This document shows positions 25,216-33,224 of a stretch of DNA of 64,000 bases, piece after piece; position 1 is the first letter of the stretch, and each line of letters opens with the position of its first letter. The notes under the pieces were generated by a model that saw nothing but the letters and a program-made list of their open reading frames with translations, was not told where the DNA came from and did not search any database. Source of the stretch: Deinococcus multiflagellatus (lineage in GTDB: Bacteria; Deinococcota; Deinococci; Deinococcales; Deinococcaceae); the NCBI RefSeq assembly GCF_020166415.1, contig NZ_JAIQXV010000012.1:76612-140611 (forward strand), read 5' to 3'. Position numbers and translations under genes: made by a program.

Positions 25216-25255
25216 TCACCCCCAGTGGTGGGGGGGAGCCCACCCCGCTCCCCCC
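25216..25255 (+). other. G/C-rich hairpin upstream of PRTRC E
   Basis: GGTGGGGGGGAGC pairs with GCTCCCCCCACC. A normal AGGAGGAG site follows before ATG 25281, so this hairpin is not of the start-proximal class and may be a terminator without T-tract. Confidence 0.45.
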
Positions 25256-25280
25256 CACCCGATGCCCCGCAGGAGGAGTT

Positions 25281-26384
25281 ATGACACACACCCATCAGCC
25301 TATTCCCGAGGGTCACATCCGCCGCCCCCAACCAGCTGCTTTTGAGACCAATGCCGAGATCAGAGACTATCTGGTCGGCCTGTACGAGAGCCTGTCGACT
25401 GAAGGCAAGGCGGAATTTACCGTCATCATCCACCGGTATCCCAACTGGACCCAGGACGCGGCCACCGGAAACGCGGTCGTCCGGGCCATCCACGAAGGCA
25501 TGGTGCTGACCATGCCCGCACCGCAGCCCGATCCGTTTGCGGTGTTCACGCCTGCGGCCCCGCTGCCGACGGCCGTCGCGCCGACAGCGGCGCCCGCCCC
25601 CACACCACCGGCACCTGCTGTGGCGCAGGCCCCCGTTCCTGCGCCTGCACCGTCACCGAGTCCTGAGCCTGCAACGGTGGCGCCGCCAACGGTGGCGACG
25701 CCCAGCGTCCCGGTGCCGACTGAAGAGGACAGCGACGTGGAGGCGAGTGAGCCGGACGAAACTCCAGCGGACGAGGGTTCGGCCGTTGGCAGCGGACCAG
25801 CTGCCAATCCGGACGGGCTCTTCAGTCAACTGCACGCCATGGCCGCCGACGGCGAGATGATCGTGCTGTACGTGCAGCGCCAGGGCGATCTGCTGGATCT
25901 CAAGTTGGTGCCCAGTGGGGCCAAGGGTGAAGCGGGGAAAGCCATTGACACCGTCCAGGTCAAGGCCACCCCCGCTGAGCTGGACAGCGATTTGGCCAGT
26001 GCTTTGACGACCTACACAGCGCTGCGTCAATCCACGCGCCAGGCGCTGGTCTCCGTCAGCCAGCAGGTCAAGCAGAGCGTGGGCAGTGGCAAAGGCAAGG
26101 CCAAGTCGGCGGCAAAGCCAGCGTCCAGCGCCCCCGCGACCGGCGTCATCAGCATCAATGCCAATGTCACGGCGTACGCCACCATCAAGGGGCCTGGCTT
26201 CAACGAGAAAGATCGCCACCCGGTCGGCCCGGAGCACAAGGAATTTCAGGCCAAGCCGGGCACCTACACCGTCACCGTGCACGCGGACGGCCACCTGCCC
26301 GAAACGTTTTCCAACTGCGCCGTGACGGCAGGCAAAACACAGCACATTCAGGCCCAACTGAAAAACGCGGGCCTCGGCTTCTGA
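25281..26384 (+). CDS. PRTRC system protein E-like, with N- and C-terminal extensions
   Basis: A 367-residue protein. The PRTRC E-like core is at about 173-270: GLFSQLHAMAADGEMIVLYV, then LLDLKLVPSG and VQVKATPAELDSDLASAL. It is preceded by an N-terminal helical domain of about 75 residues and a P/A-rich linker, and followed by a basic K/A-rich stretch and a PEGA-like beta domain (FQAKPGTYTVTVHADGHLPE). Canonical E proteins are shorter, so this is a fusion. PRTRC (ParB-related, ThiF-related cassette) is a conserved set on plasmids and genomic elements whose biochemistry is unknown. Confidence 0.7.
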   Translation: MTHTHQPIPEGHIRRPQPAAFETNAEIRDYLVGLYESLSTEGKAEFTVIIHRYPNWTQDAATGNAVVRAIHEGMVLTMPAPQPDPFAVFTPAAPLPTAVAPTAAPAPTPPAPAVAQAPVPAPAPSPSPEPATVAPPTVATPSVPVPTEEDSDVEASEPDETPADEGSAVGSGPAANPDGLFSQLHAMAADGEMIVLYVQRQGDLLDLKLVPSGAKGEAGKAIDTVQVKATPAELDSDLASALTTYTALRQSTRQALVSVSQQVKQSVGSGKGKAKSAAKPASSAPATGVISINANVTAYATIKGPGFNEKDRHPVGPEHKEFQAKPGTYTVTVHADGHLPETFSNCAVTAGKTQHIQAQLKNAGLGF

Positions 26385-26430
26385 GCCGCGTTTCAGCGCC
26401 CTTTCACCCTTGAGTCCTCCAGGAGTTTTT

Positions 26431-26628
26431 ATGCTTGATCTCACCCCTGTTTCCCGCAGTTTTCTCTTCGACGGCCGCACCCTGCCTGATCCTGGCCCGG
26501 AATACGCGCCTGCTGACGTGCTGCGCCTGTACATGACCCAGTTCCCTGATCTGGCCCAGGCCGAGGTGTTGCCAGCCACACCTGGCGGCGTCATCGAATT
26601 CAAGAAGTCGTTCGGCAGCAAGGGGTAG
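26431..26628 (+). CDS. PRTRC system protein C
   Basis: A 65-residue protein with the family's standard size and pattern: SRSFLFDGRTLPDPGPEYAP, a central helix ending in LYMTQFPDL, then AEVLPAT and a final KKSFGSKG. ATG 26431 has CAGGAG 8 nt upstream. It follows E directly, which is the usual order of the cassette. Its role in the complex is not known. Confidence 0.85.
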   Translation: MLDLTPVSRSFLFDGRTLPDPGPEYAPADVLRLYMTQFPDLAQAEVLPATPGGVIEFKKSFGSKG

Positions 26629-26633
26629 GCTGC

Positions 26634-26894
26634 GTGCCCCGCCCCCGCCTGAGCCGCCCCGTCTGCCTGCTGCTGGAGCCTATGGGGACCGAGCCAGACT
26701 TTCTGGGCACCCTTCGCAAGAGGGCCGCTGCGAACCAGCGGCTCTTCGCCGACCTGGACCAGCTGCTGCGCGACCACGCGCTCCCCGCCAGTCCAGAACT
26801 GGCCACACTGGGGCCAGCCTTGCCGGTCCTGCTGACGAGCCAGGGCCTGGCCTGGTCTCCCCTACCGGCCGCCGCCGTGCCGCTACTGATTTGA
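26634..26894 (+). CDS. Small unknown protein after PRTRC C
   Basis: An 86-residue protein starting at GTG 26634 with AAGGGG upstream. It begins with a basic strand (RPVCLLLEPMG), continues with a helix (NQRLFADLDQLLRDH) and ends in a hydrophobic run. No family is recognised. It sits in the PRTRC operon only 5 bp after the C gene. Confidence 0.45.
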   Translation: MPRPRLSRPVCLLLEPMGTEPDFLGTLRKRAAANQRLFADLDQLLRDHALPASPELATLGPALPVLLTSQGLAWSPLPAAAVPLLI

Positions 26895-26900
26895 CCCGAA

Positions 26901-26930
26901 TGGCCGATTCCCTTTTCAGGAATCGGCCCA
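26901..26930 (+). promoter_or_regulatory. Start-proximal hairpin, N9 to ATG 26940
   Basis: TGGCCGATTCC pairs with GGAATCGGCC(CA), loop of about 7. It starts 7 bp after the previous stop. Confidence 0.75.
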
Positions 26931-26939
26931 GTCGGGCGC

Positions 26940-27377
26940 ATGACCCGCTGCCCTGTCTGCCAAGCCTCAGTTGACGCCCCGCCTGGCCGCCTGCTGTGCC
27001 CGCAGTGCGCGGCCAGCCTCATCATCGGTACGGACGGCGCGGCGCAGCTGCGGGACTTCATCGATCTCCGGCTGGAGCTCACGCCAGCCGTGCCCATGAC
27101 CAGCGCCCAACGGCACGAGGCCCAACTGATCCTCGGCGAGCTGCGCGACCTGCTGGCCCCGCACACCCAGGCCCGCACCGAACATTATCTGTTGCACCTG
27201 AGCCTGCGGCTGCTCGCTGACCTCCTGGCCACTCAGATGGCGCTGGGGACCGAGGCGCGCTCGATGCTGCTTCACGCCGCCGAAACCCGCGCGCACCTCG
27301 TGCTGCCGAATCAGCCTGACCGGCGCGCAGCCGCTTATGAACTGGCCCGGGCCCTGCGCGGCGGGTCCTTGTCATGA
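26940..27377 (+). CDS. Zinc-ribbon protein
   Basis: A 145-residue protein. Two CxxC pairs, CPVC at residues 4-7 and CPQC at 20-23, form an N-terminal zinc ribbon; the rest is helical (QLILGELRDLL, LSLRLLADLLATQ). It likely binds nucleic acid or a protein partner. The next gene starts in its stop (ATGA). Confidence 0.55.
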   Translation: MTRCPVCQASVDAPPGRLLCPQCAASLIIGTDGAAQLRDFIDLRLELTPAVPMTSAQRHEAQLILGELRDLLAPHTQARTEHYLLHLSLRLLADLLATQMALGTEARSMLLHAAETRAHLVLPNQPDRRAAAYELARALRGGSLS

Positions 27378-28156
27378 TCAGCGGTGAGGTGGGGTTCATC
27401 GCGCAAAGGCCACGCCTCGCGCTGTCCCAATCCGAATTCTGGCAGAAGCGGCGGCAGGTTGAGGCGCAGTTCGCCTGTCCTGATCTCTCGGGAGCCCACC
27501 TGGAGGCCGAACTGACCACCGAGGGCACGCCGCTGCTGACCGTCTTTGGAACCACGGAACTTACGGTCTGGCGGCTGCGTCCCTTCCTGAGCCGCGCGCC
27601 AGGTGCCCTGGCGGCGGCCCTTCGGGCCTTTGCGAAGGCGGCCGAACCCTGGTGCCCGCTGTTGACCCCGGCCCTTGCCTTCGACCATAAACTGCACTTC
27701 TTGTGGTCTGAGGCCCTCTGGCCGCAAGCGCAGCGGCTCCGGCCACTCGCTGAGCCCTGCCCGCAGCCTTGCCAGGGGCGAGCGCCAGGCCAGCTGCGCC
27801 GACTGGCCGAGATTACCGAAGCACTCGAAGCCCTTCGGGTGCTGCCGGTCGAATCCAAGGCGACGCTCTCCGTGAAATCCTGGTGCGGTGAAGTCTCCAC
27901 CTGCCATCACGCCTTGACCCTCCCAGGCGACCGGTTCATGCCTCATCTTCAGCGCCAGCTCTACGACCTGAACTGTCAGGATGGGGGGCCACTGCCCTGC
28001 TTCATGACAGACCTGCGTTCCCTGCCGGGGCGCCGCGCCGCGCGACTCTACGTCCACCGAGCGGCGCCTGCCGTCCGCTTGGTGCACGCCGGTCTCCACC
28101 TCCTGGCCTGCCCCGATCTGTCCCTAGACCAGGCAGAGATCTGGACTACCGGGTAG
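27374..28156 (+). CDS. Unknown protein of the PRTRC array
   Basis: A 260-residue protein opened by an ATGA overlap. It is cysteine-containing (C at about 35, 97, 128 and 132, CQ and CGEVSTC later) but without a clean metal motif. The last 50 residues form strands (FMTDLRSLPGRRAARLYVH) with a hydrophobic end. Its stop codon lies within a 21-bp palindrome. The function is unknown. Confidence 0.45.
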   Translation: MISGEVGFIAQRPRLALSQSEFWQKRRQVEAQFACPDLSGAHLEAELTTEGTPLLTVFGTTELTVWRLRPFLSRAPGALAAALRAFAKAAEPWCPLLTPALAFDHKLHFLWSEALWPQAQRLRPLAEPCPQPCQGRAPGQLRRLAEITEALEALRVLPVESKATLSVKSWCGEVSTCHHALTLPGDRFMPHLQRQLYDLNCQDGGPLPCFMTDLRSLPGRRAARLYVHRAAPAVRLVHAGLHLLACPDLSLDQAEIWTTG

Positions 28157-28161
28157 TCCAG
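28141..28161. repeat. Palindrome GGACTACC-G-GGTAGTCC, copy 1
   Basis: CTGGACTACC, G, GGTAGTCCAG: a perfect 10-bp inverted repeat that includes the TAG of the upstream gene. A second copy at 31547-31565 lies on the other side of the paralogue array. It may be an operator, a terminator or a protein-binding site. Confidence 0.6.
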
Positions 28162-28178
28162 ACCCACCTGCACCGGAA

Positions 28179-28202
28179 TGGCCGGGGCCAAACCCCGGCC
28201 CA
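28179..28202 (+). promoter_or_regulatory. Start-proximal hairpin, N9 to ATG 28212
   Basis: TGGCCGGGG pairs with CCCCGGCC(CA), loop CCAAA. It follows palindrome copy 1 by 17 bp. Confidence 0.75.
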
Positions 28203-28211
28203 AGCCGCTGT

Positions 28212-29021
28212 ATGCTCCTCTGGTCTTCCCCGGCTGTGCGGACCCTCTCAGCAGAGGCGCTGGCGTTTCGCCAGGCCAGGCGACAGGCGTTGCCTTTTCC
28301 CACCCACCCGGCCCTGGCGGCCCGCGACGGTGGCCTCAATGTGGTGCGTTTCTGGTCGCCCATCTGGTACAGCAGCGCTCATCCAGATCCAAACACCCAA
28401 CGCTGGACCGAAACCGTCGTGGCTGCGCTGTCGGACGCTCTGGCCAGCCACCTGCTGGTGCTGCTGCCGCACCACCTCAGCGGCCTGATTGAGCTCTACG
28501 ACGATCAGCTGCAAGAGTACCTGCACGAGGTGGACCCGGACCCGCAGATGCCTCGCGAGCGTTTGTACGAAGTGGCTGCCAGGCACGACTACGCCGGGCC
28601 CGATCCCGGCGTCTTACGGCGGCTCCAGACGGACGTGAGCCGCCGCGCGCAGGCCCCACTTGCTCAAGGCCACCCTGAGTTGCGCGCGCTCCTGGGCGAG
28701 GTGCGGGCCCTGGAACACTACGTGCAGCCCACCCGACCACGCGTGCCGCTGCCGTATCGCCTGTCCTGGGACCGTTGGGTTGATCCCTGGGCCATTCTCG
28801 ATCCGGCCGTCACCGAAGAGGACCGCCAGACGTATTACATGGCCATCAATGACGTGTATGCCGGTCACATGCAGGCCGGCGAGGAGGATGACCCACTGGC
28901 GCGTTTCGGGATCCACCGGGCAGACCGAATCGCGGCGCGCCTCTGGGCGGCGCGGCACGACCGCGTGGTGGGCCGGGCGGAAACCATCTTGCAGGCCCTC
29001 CAGGGACTCGCTGCATGTTGA
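28212..29021 (+). CDS. PRTRC-array paralogue 1
   Basis: A 269-residue protein. A C-terminal block YYMAINDVYAGHMQAGEEDDPLARFGI at about 213-240 (acidic, with a D-x-Y pattern, then PLA) also occurs in the genes at 29831 and 30685. The block LSWDRWVDPW at about 182-191 recurs in the gene at 31614. This suggests a shared ancestor that has duplicated and diverged. No enzymatic motif is seen. Its stop overlaps the next start (ATGTTGA). Confidence 0.5.
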   Translation: MLLWSSPAVRTLSAEALAFRQARRQALPFPTHPALAARDGGLNVVRFWSPIWYSSAHPDPNTQRWTETVVAALSDALASHLLVLLPHHLSGLIELYDDQLQEYLHEVDPDPQMPRERLYEVAARHDYAGPDPGVLRRLQTDVSRRAQAPLAQGHPELRALLGEVRALEHYVQPTRPRVPLPYRLSWDRWVDPWAILDPAVTEEDRQTYYMAINDVYAGHMQAGEEDDPLARFGIHRADRIAARLWAARHDRVVGRAETILQALQGLAAC

Positions 29022-29770
29022 CCGGCCCCGTAACGTCACTGCAACTCGCCACGGCCCAGACCCAGTGCCTGGGGCGGCGGGTCCACTGGCAGCCGTCGCC
29101 GGTGGAGGCAGAGGCCCTCTGGGCCGCCTGGCCGCATCTGGAAACGTCACCCGGCCAAGGCGGGGTCCAGGTCGCCATTGCTGAGGCCACCTGTCTGCCG
29201 TTTCACCGCGCCGCCGCGCGGTTGAGGACGCTGAGGCTGCTCACGCCGCTGTTGGCGGCCCTGCGCGCGCTGCCGTGGACCCACGCGGTCCTGACGGCCG
29301 ATCTCGGGCCGAGCCTCCATCAGGCCCACCATGAAGACCTTCTGGCCGAAGTGGCGGAAAGCCACGGCATTGAGCGGGCCCTCCTCTCGCCCGAGGCCTA
29401 CCAGCAGGCCCTGCTCGCATTGGACCTGCCGGTCTTGACCGACGGAATGTATGAAGCTGTGGCCCTGAGCAGCGAATGGCCCCAGACGGCCCCGCCCGGG
29501 TGCCCAGACTGGCTTTGGGCCGACTTACTTCAGGTGCGGCAGGGACTGGCCGGGTTTCCGGCCAGTCCAGATGTGCACAGCATGTTCTACCCGGCCGTCC
29601 TCGTCACGGCGCATGACCGCCTGGCCGAACTGCACAGCGAGCTGCTGGGCTACGGGGAAGTCACTCTTACCCACCACGAAACCCGGCAGTTGGTCCGGCA
29701 GTCGCGACGGGCCCAGGCCGTCTGGACCCAATTGACCGCTCTGGAGCAGCGGTGCGCATGGACCAGCTGA
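29015..29770 (+). CDS. Unknown protein of the array, MLTGP start
   Basis: A 251-residue protein. It opens with MLTGPVTSLQL, close to the MLSGPLPAAL start of the gene at 31614, which hints at paralogy. The body has a helical segment (TLRLLTPLLAALRALPW) and an acidic helix (HHEDLLAEVAES). No known domain is recognised. It overlaps the preceding gene by 7 nt. Confidence 0.45.
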   Translation: MLTGPVTSLQLATAQTQCLGRRVHWQPSPVEAEALWAAWPHLETSPGQGGVQVAIAEATCLPFHRAAARLRTLRLLTPLLAALRALPWTHAVLTADLGPSLHQAHHEDLLAEVAESHGIERALLSPEAYQQALLALDLPVLTDGMYEAVALSSEWPQTAPPGCPDWLWADLLQVRQGLAGFPASPDVHSMFYPAVLVTAHDRLAELHSELLGYGEVTLTHHETRQLVRQSRRAQAVWTQLTALEQRCAWTS

Positions 29771-29793
29771 GCGTGGACACCAGCGGCCCTGAA

Positions 29794-29821
29794 TGGGGTG
29801 GGGAACGCCGCCCCACCCCCA
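29794..29821 (+). promoter_or_regulatory. Start-proximal hairpin, N9 to ATG 29831
   Basis: GGGGTGGGG pairs with CCCCACCCC; a final A precedes 9 nt and the ATG. The stem carries no GGCC, so pairing rather than sequence is conserved. Confidence 0.75.
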
Positions 29822-29830
29822 AGCGTCATC

Positions 29831-30685
29831 ATGTTGACCTCTGTGTGTCCTTCCCTGCGCACTGCACGGCCGCGTCAGGACGTTCGCGGTATCCGGGCCC
29901 TCCTGTGTGGTCGTCTAAAGGAGGAGATGGCCTTACATCCTCTGGTCACGACCGAAGTGGGGGACACCGAGCGGACTCTGCTGGCTGTGGTGCGCCCAGA
30001 CGAAGATCCGGAGCGGTTTCCTCTGGCGTTCGGTCACCTGCCCCGGCGAGAGCGGCAGGCCGCGCTGCGTGTCGTTCTCGACCTGGCGCAGGCGGCTCTT
30101 CCGGTGGCCCGGGTGGCGACCCCACTGGATTTTAGCTGGCCTGCGGCCCTGGCCGCAGATGAACTGACCTACTTCCTGGAGTTGGATGCACCGGTCAAGG
30201 TCACTCGGCAACGGGTTGAGCAGGCACGGAAGCAGGGCTATGACGGGCTGGATCCCTGGCTGCTGGCCCAGGAAGTCGCGGAGGTGGACGGCGCGCTGAG
30301 CGCCGCCGAGGTGACTCGGCGCGGTGGTCCCTGGGCCCACGCGTTATCCCTGACACAGGCGCTGGCCGCGCGGACAGAAGCCTTCAAGAGTCAGCGTGTC
30401 TGCACTGCAGATCATCCGTATGCCGGGCTTTGGGTGCCTCCCCTGTTGAGCTGCTGCTTTTCGCCAGAGTCTGGAACGGGGGCAGCCCTTGCAGGCGCCC
30501 TGAATGACGACTATCACCGGGCCATGGAGACGGGTGAGTTTGGGATCACGGTGGCCTATGACCTGCGCACGAGTGCGGGGCGGGACGCCACCGTCCAACT
30601 GGTCGGTCAGGCCGATGACCTGAGGCTGGCCATCTTGGCCATTGCGGAAGTGCTCCTGTGGGCCGGCGCGGAGATTGGCGACTGA
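29831..30685 (+). CDS. PRTRC-array paralogue 2
   Basis: A 284-residue protein. TLLAVVRPDEDPER-----GHLPRRERQAAL at about 50-78, LAQAALPVARVATPL after it, and ALNDDYHRAMETGEFGI at about 235-251 align with the next gene (LAVVR, GHLP, RQAYL, ACLPV, LHEEYGQMLWLTGE). I take the ATG that obeys the hairpin rule. The stop overlaps the next start (TGATG). No function is known. Confidence 0.5.
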   Translation: MLTSVCPSLRTARPRQDVRGIRALLCGRLKEEMALHPLVTTEVGDTERTLLAVVRPDEDPERFPLAFGHLPRRERQAALRVVLDLAQAALPVARVATPLDFSWPAALAADELTYFLELDAPVKVTRQRVEQARKQGYDGLDPWLLAQEVAEVDGALSAAEVTRRGGPWAHALSLTQALAARTEAFKSQRVCTADHPYAGLWVPPLLSCCFSPESGTGAALAGALNDDYHRAMETGEFGITVAYDLRTSAGRDATVQLVGQADDLRLAILAIAEVLLWAGAEIGD

Positions 30686-31497
30686 TGCTGCAGGCCACGC
30701 TCGGTCACCACTGGCTCGCAACCTGTTCGCCACGGCAATTGAAGATGGCCGTCCGCATGGGTCTTGCTCCCCTCTCTTCCTTTACCGATCAGTTTGAAGA
30801 AGAGGGCCGGCACTTGGCTGTGGTGCGCGCGCCCACCCATCGGGAGCGTGTCTACCATGCTGGGCATTTGCCTCAGGCGCGCCGACAGGCGTATCTGACG
30901 TTGAGTTTTGCGCTTCAACAGGCCTGTCTCCCGGTGCTGCACCTCACCACGATGCGCACCTTGCACGATCAACTTCTCTGGATGTCTGAGGTCCGGGACG
31001 AAGCCGGTGACGAGGCCAACGACCATGTCGAACGCCTGTGGCGGCTGTACGAAGAAGACGTGAGTGCCCGCCTCCCTCACCGCCTGACCCAGCGGGAGCA
31101 GCAGGCGAAGGCCTGCATCGCCAAGATCGCAGCCCTGACCGCCCCGCTCCACGTGCCTCTTCAAGGGTGGGAGCACTACCACGATGACTACAGTGAGTGC
31201 CTGCAGGCTTTTGCGGTGCTTTCGCCAGCAGCGACGCCTGAAGACCAGGCGGCCTTTGAAGACCTCCATGAGGAGTACGGGCAGATGCTGTGGCTGACTG
31301 GCGAAGACCCACAGCCGCTGGCGGTCTATCTGCTGTCTGACCGCAAGGAGCGGGCCCTCTATCAGCATGCCGAGCGCATTACGCCCCGCGTCGTTTCCCT
31401 GTGCCGGCGCGCGTTGCATGACTTGGTCCCCCTGGGAGCCGCGAGACTGCCCGACGCCGGACACGCGGATGATCCAAGCGCACAAGCCCGGCCCTGA
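30685..31497 (+). CDS. PRTRC-array paralogue 3
   Basis: A 270-residue protein coupled to paralogue 2 by TGATG. It shares that gene's HLAVVR----ER---GHLP--RRQA core at about 45-75 and the acidic D-Y-G-PLA block at about 190-215, at low identity. The middle is helical and rich in R/Q/E. It is the last gene before palindrome copy 2. Confidence 0.5.
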   Translation: MLQATLGHHWLATCSPRQLKMAVRMGLAPLSSFTDQFEEEGRHLAVVRAPTHRERVYHAGHLPQARRQAYLTLSFALQQACLPVLHLTTMRTLHDQLLWMSEVRDEAGDEANDHVERLWRLYEEDVSARLPHRLTQREQQAKACIAKIAALTAPLHVPLQGWEHYHDDYSECLQAFAVLSPAATPEDQAAFEDLHEEYGQMLWLTGEDPQPLAVYLLSDRKERALYQHAERITPRVVSLCRRALHDLVPLGAARLPDAGHADDPSAQARP

Positions 31498-31546
31498 GTG
31501 GTGACAAAAGGCTGGCTGTTGCAGACCAAACCGGCCCGGTCCGGGC

Positions 31547-31565
31547 TGGACTACCCGGTAGTCCA
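31547..31565. repeat. Palindrome GGACTACC-C-GGTAGTCC, copy 2
   Basis: TGGACTACC, C, GGTAGTCCA. It repeats copy 1 at 28141 apart from the central base, and the two copies bracket the genes 28212-31497. Confidence 0.6.
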
Positions 31566-31582
31566 TGCCCGGGATCCACGAG

Positions 31583-31604
31583 TGGCCGATCAAAGATCGG
31601 CCCA
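31583..31604 (+). promoter_or_regulatory. Start-proximal hairpin, N9 to ATG 31614
   Basis: TGGCCGATC, loop AAA, GATCGGCC(CA). At 22 nt it is the shortest of the group, yet the gap to ATG is still 9. Confidence 0.75.
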
Positions 31605-31613
31605 GTTCCTGTC

Positions 31614-32438
31614 ATGTTGAGTGGTCCTCTTCCCGCTGCCCTTCGCCCCCGCGCGGGGGCCCGCAGTCCATCGGCCGCCCTGCGCGCCTGTGGCTGGCCA
31701 GAAGGCACCTGCCGCGCACCCTACACGGCCCTTGACGCCCAGCGAGAAGGCGGCGTCCTGGTGGCCCGCGCCACCGAGCCCACCGAACTCAACCTGACCT
31801 GCACCGTTCGCCGCCTGCATGCGCTCTTGCCGGGTCTGGCGGCCTGGGTTCTGCAAGACCTGCACACTGCTTTCGCCCGGACCTGTCTGCTCGCCACGCC
31901 GCAGTGGGCCGACGCGCTGATTCCGGAGCTTTACCGGCAAAGCCCACGGGCCCGCCGGGATCTCTACCGCCTCAGGCATCCGGAACACCGCCGCGCCCGC
32001 GTGCGCTTCACCGAGGTGGCGATACACCGCGAAGGGTACGTGACCTCAGCCTCGCCCCGACTCAGTTGGGGGCGCTGGCTGACCGCCTCGCCTTGGCCGG
32101 TTCAGGACACGGCGCCCTGCGCCGTCCTGGCCCATCAGTGGCCCGAGCTCGCCGCCCTGCTTCACGAAGCGCACGCGGACCGGCCGCCCACAGGCGTGAG
32201 CGCGGTTCAGGCGCCTTATCCCGCGTTGTACCTGCATTATTGGCCGGGCGACGGTGAGGACACCCCCACCCTGGCCCATGAACTCACCGAACACCTGACG
32301 CAAACCTGGCGCTACCACGACGGATCGTTCGCTGTTCTGGAGACCCGTCACAACGGCCAAGCCCGCGCCTACCAGCGGGTGTGGCGGCACCACCAGAGTC
32401 TGATTGCAGAACTGGTCCCTCTCCTGTCTTCGTCCTGA
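31614..32438 (+). CDS. Unknown protein in the PRTRC F position
   Basis: A 274-residue protein directly ahead of PRTRC B. In described cassettes that place is usually held by protein F. The C-terminal LYLHYWPGDGEDTP at about 205-218 has the aromatic-acidic look I associate with F, but I cannot confirm the family. It shares LSWGRWL--SPWPVQD with the gene at 28212 and its MLSGP start with 29015. Confidence 0.45.
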   Translation: MLSGPLPAALRPRAGARSPSAALRACGWPEGTCRAPYTALDAQREGGVLVARATEPTELNLTCTVRRLHALLPGLAAWVLQDLHTAFARTCLLATPQWADALIPELYRQSPRARRDLYRLRHPEHRRARVRFTEVAIHREGYVTSASPRLSWGRWLTASPWPVQDTAPCAVLAHQWPELAALLHEAHADRPPTGVSAVQAPYPALYLHYWPGDGEDTPTLAHELTEHLTQTWRYHDGSFAVLETRHNGQARAYQRVWRHHQSLIAELVPLLSSS

Positions 32439-32444
32439 CCAGAG

Positions 32445-32477
32445 TGGCCGGGGGGACGCGGGGCGCCCCCCGGCCCA
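32445..32477 (+). promoter_or_regulatory. Start-proximal hairpin, N9 to ATG 32487
   Basis: TGGCCGGGGGG(A) pairs with CCCCCCGGCC(CA). At 33 nt it is the longest; it starts 6 bp after the preceding stop. Confidence 0.75.
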
Positions 32478-32486
32478 CGTCGGGGC

Positions 32487-33224
32487 ATGACCGCTTCCAC
32501 CCGCTCAGCCCTCACATCTCAGGACGCCCTCGCACAGTTCACGATGACGCTTACCCCCCGGCTACTCCTGGGCTTCTACACCGATCCTCAGGGCCAGGCG
32601 CACGTGTACAAACACGACTGCGTGCCCACCCGCCAGGGTCAATTTGAAGTCGGCGCCGCCCGCCCCGGCACAGCTGAGGATCTGAACACGCTGCGCGGCC
32701 TCCTGGACGTGCACAGCGACGCCCTGCTGCATGAACATGTTCTTCAGCACACCGCCACCCAGAGCGTCTGGTGGGTCCCGGCTGGCCCCCAACTGCTCTT
32801 TTTCCGCAGTCAGGCCAATGCCGAACTCAACGCCCTGAGCGGCCGCACCTTTCCCCAGCCGCCGCTGCTGATGATCGCGCGCCGACACATCCTGTGGGTC
32901 TTCGCACTTATGGAGAACGTGCGCCCGACCCTGGACACCCCCCTGTTCCGGGCACCCTATCTCAACATGTTCGGAGAGGGGCAGCTGTGTATGGGCAGCG
33001 TGACGTTGCCGGCGACGTTCAACCCCGCCGATCCCCACGCCCATACCCAGCGCTTTTTCGAGAGCCACTTCAACGGCGCCAACACCCTGACCTGGCGCAC
33101 GGGGACCCACGCTCAGCTCTGGCAGTCGGCGGCAGAACAGGGGCATTTCCCCCCCGACCAACTGGTGCCGGAACCCACCATTCAGACCCTGGCCAGCGCG
33201 CTGGCCAAAGGAGGCCGCCGGTGA
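32487..33224 (+). CDS. PRTRC system protein B
   Basis: A 245-residue protein of normal family length. The family pattern is clear: VWWVPAGPQLLFF at about 92-104, PPLLMIARRHILWVFAL at about 126-142, then RPTLDTPLFRAPYLNMF, CMGSVTLP and a FFESHFNG segment. The start is set by the hairpin. Its stop overlaps the ThiF start (GTGA). In the cassette B is always found with the ThiF-type E1 protein, suggesting a substrate or partner of the adenylation step; this is an inference. Confidence 0.85.
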   Translation: MTASTRSALTSQDALAQFTMTLTPRLLLGFYTDPQGQAHVYKHDCVPTRQGQFEVGAARPGTAEDLNTLRGLLDVHSDALLHEHVLQHTATQSVWWVPAGPQLLFFRSQANAELNALSGRTFPQPPLLMIARRHILWVFALMENVRPTLDTPLFRAPYLNMFGEGQLCMGSVTLPATFNPADPHAHTQRFFESHFNGANTLTWRTGTHAQLWQSAAEQGHFPPDQLVPEPTIQTLASALAKGGRR

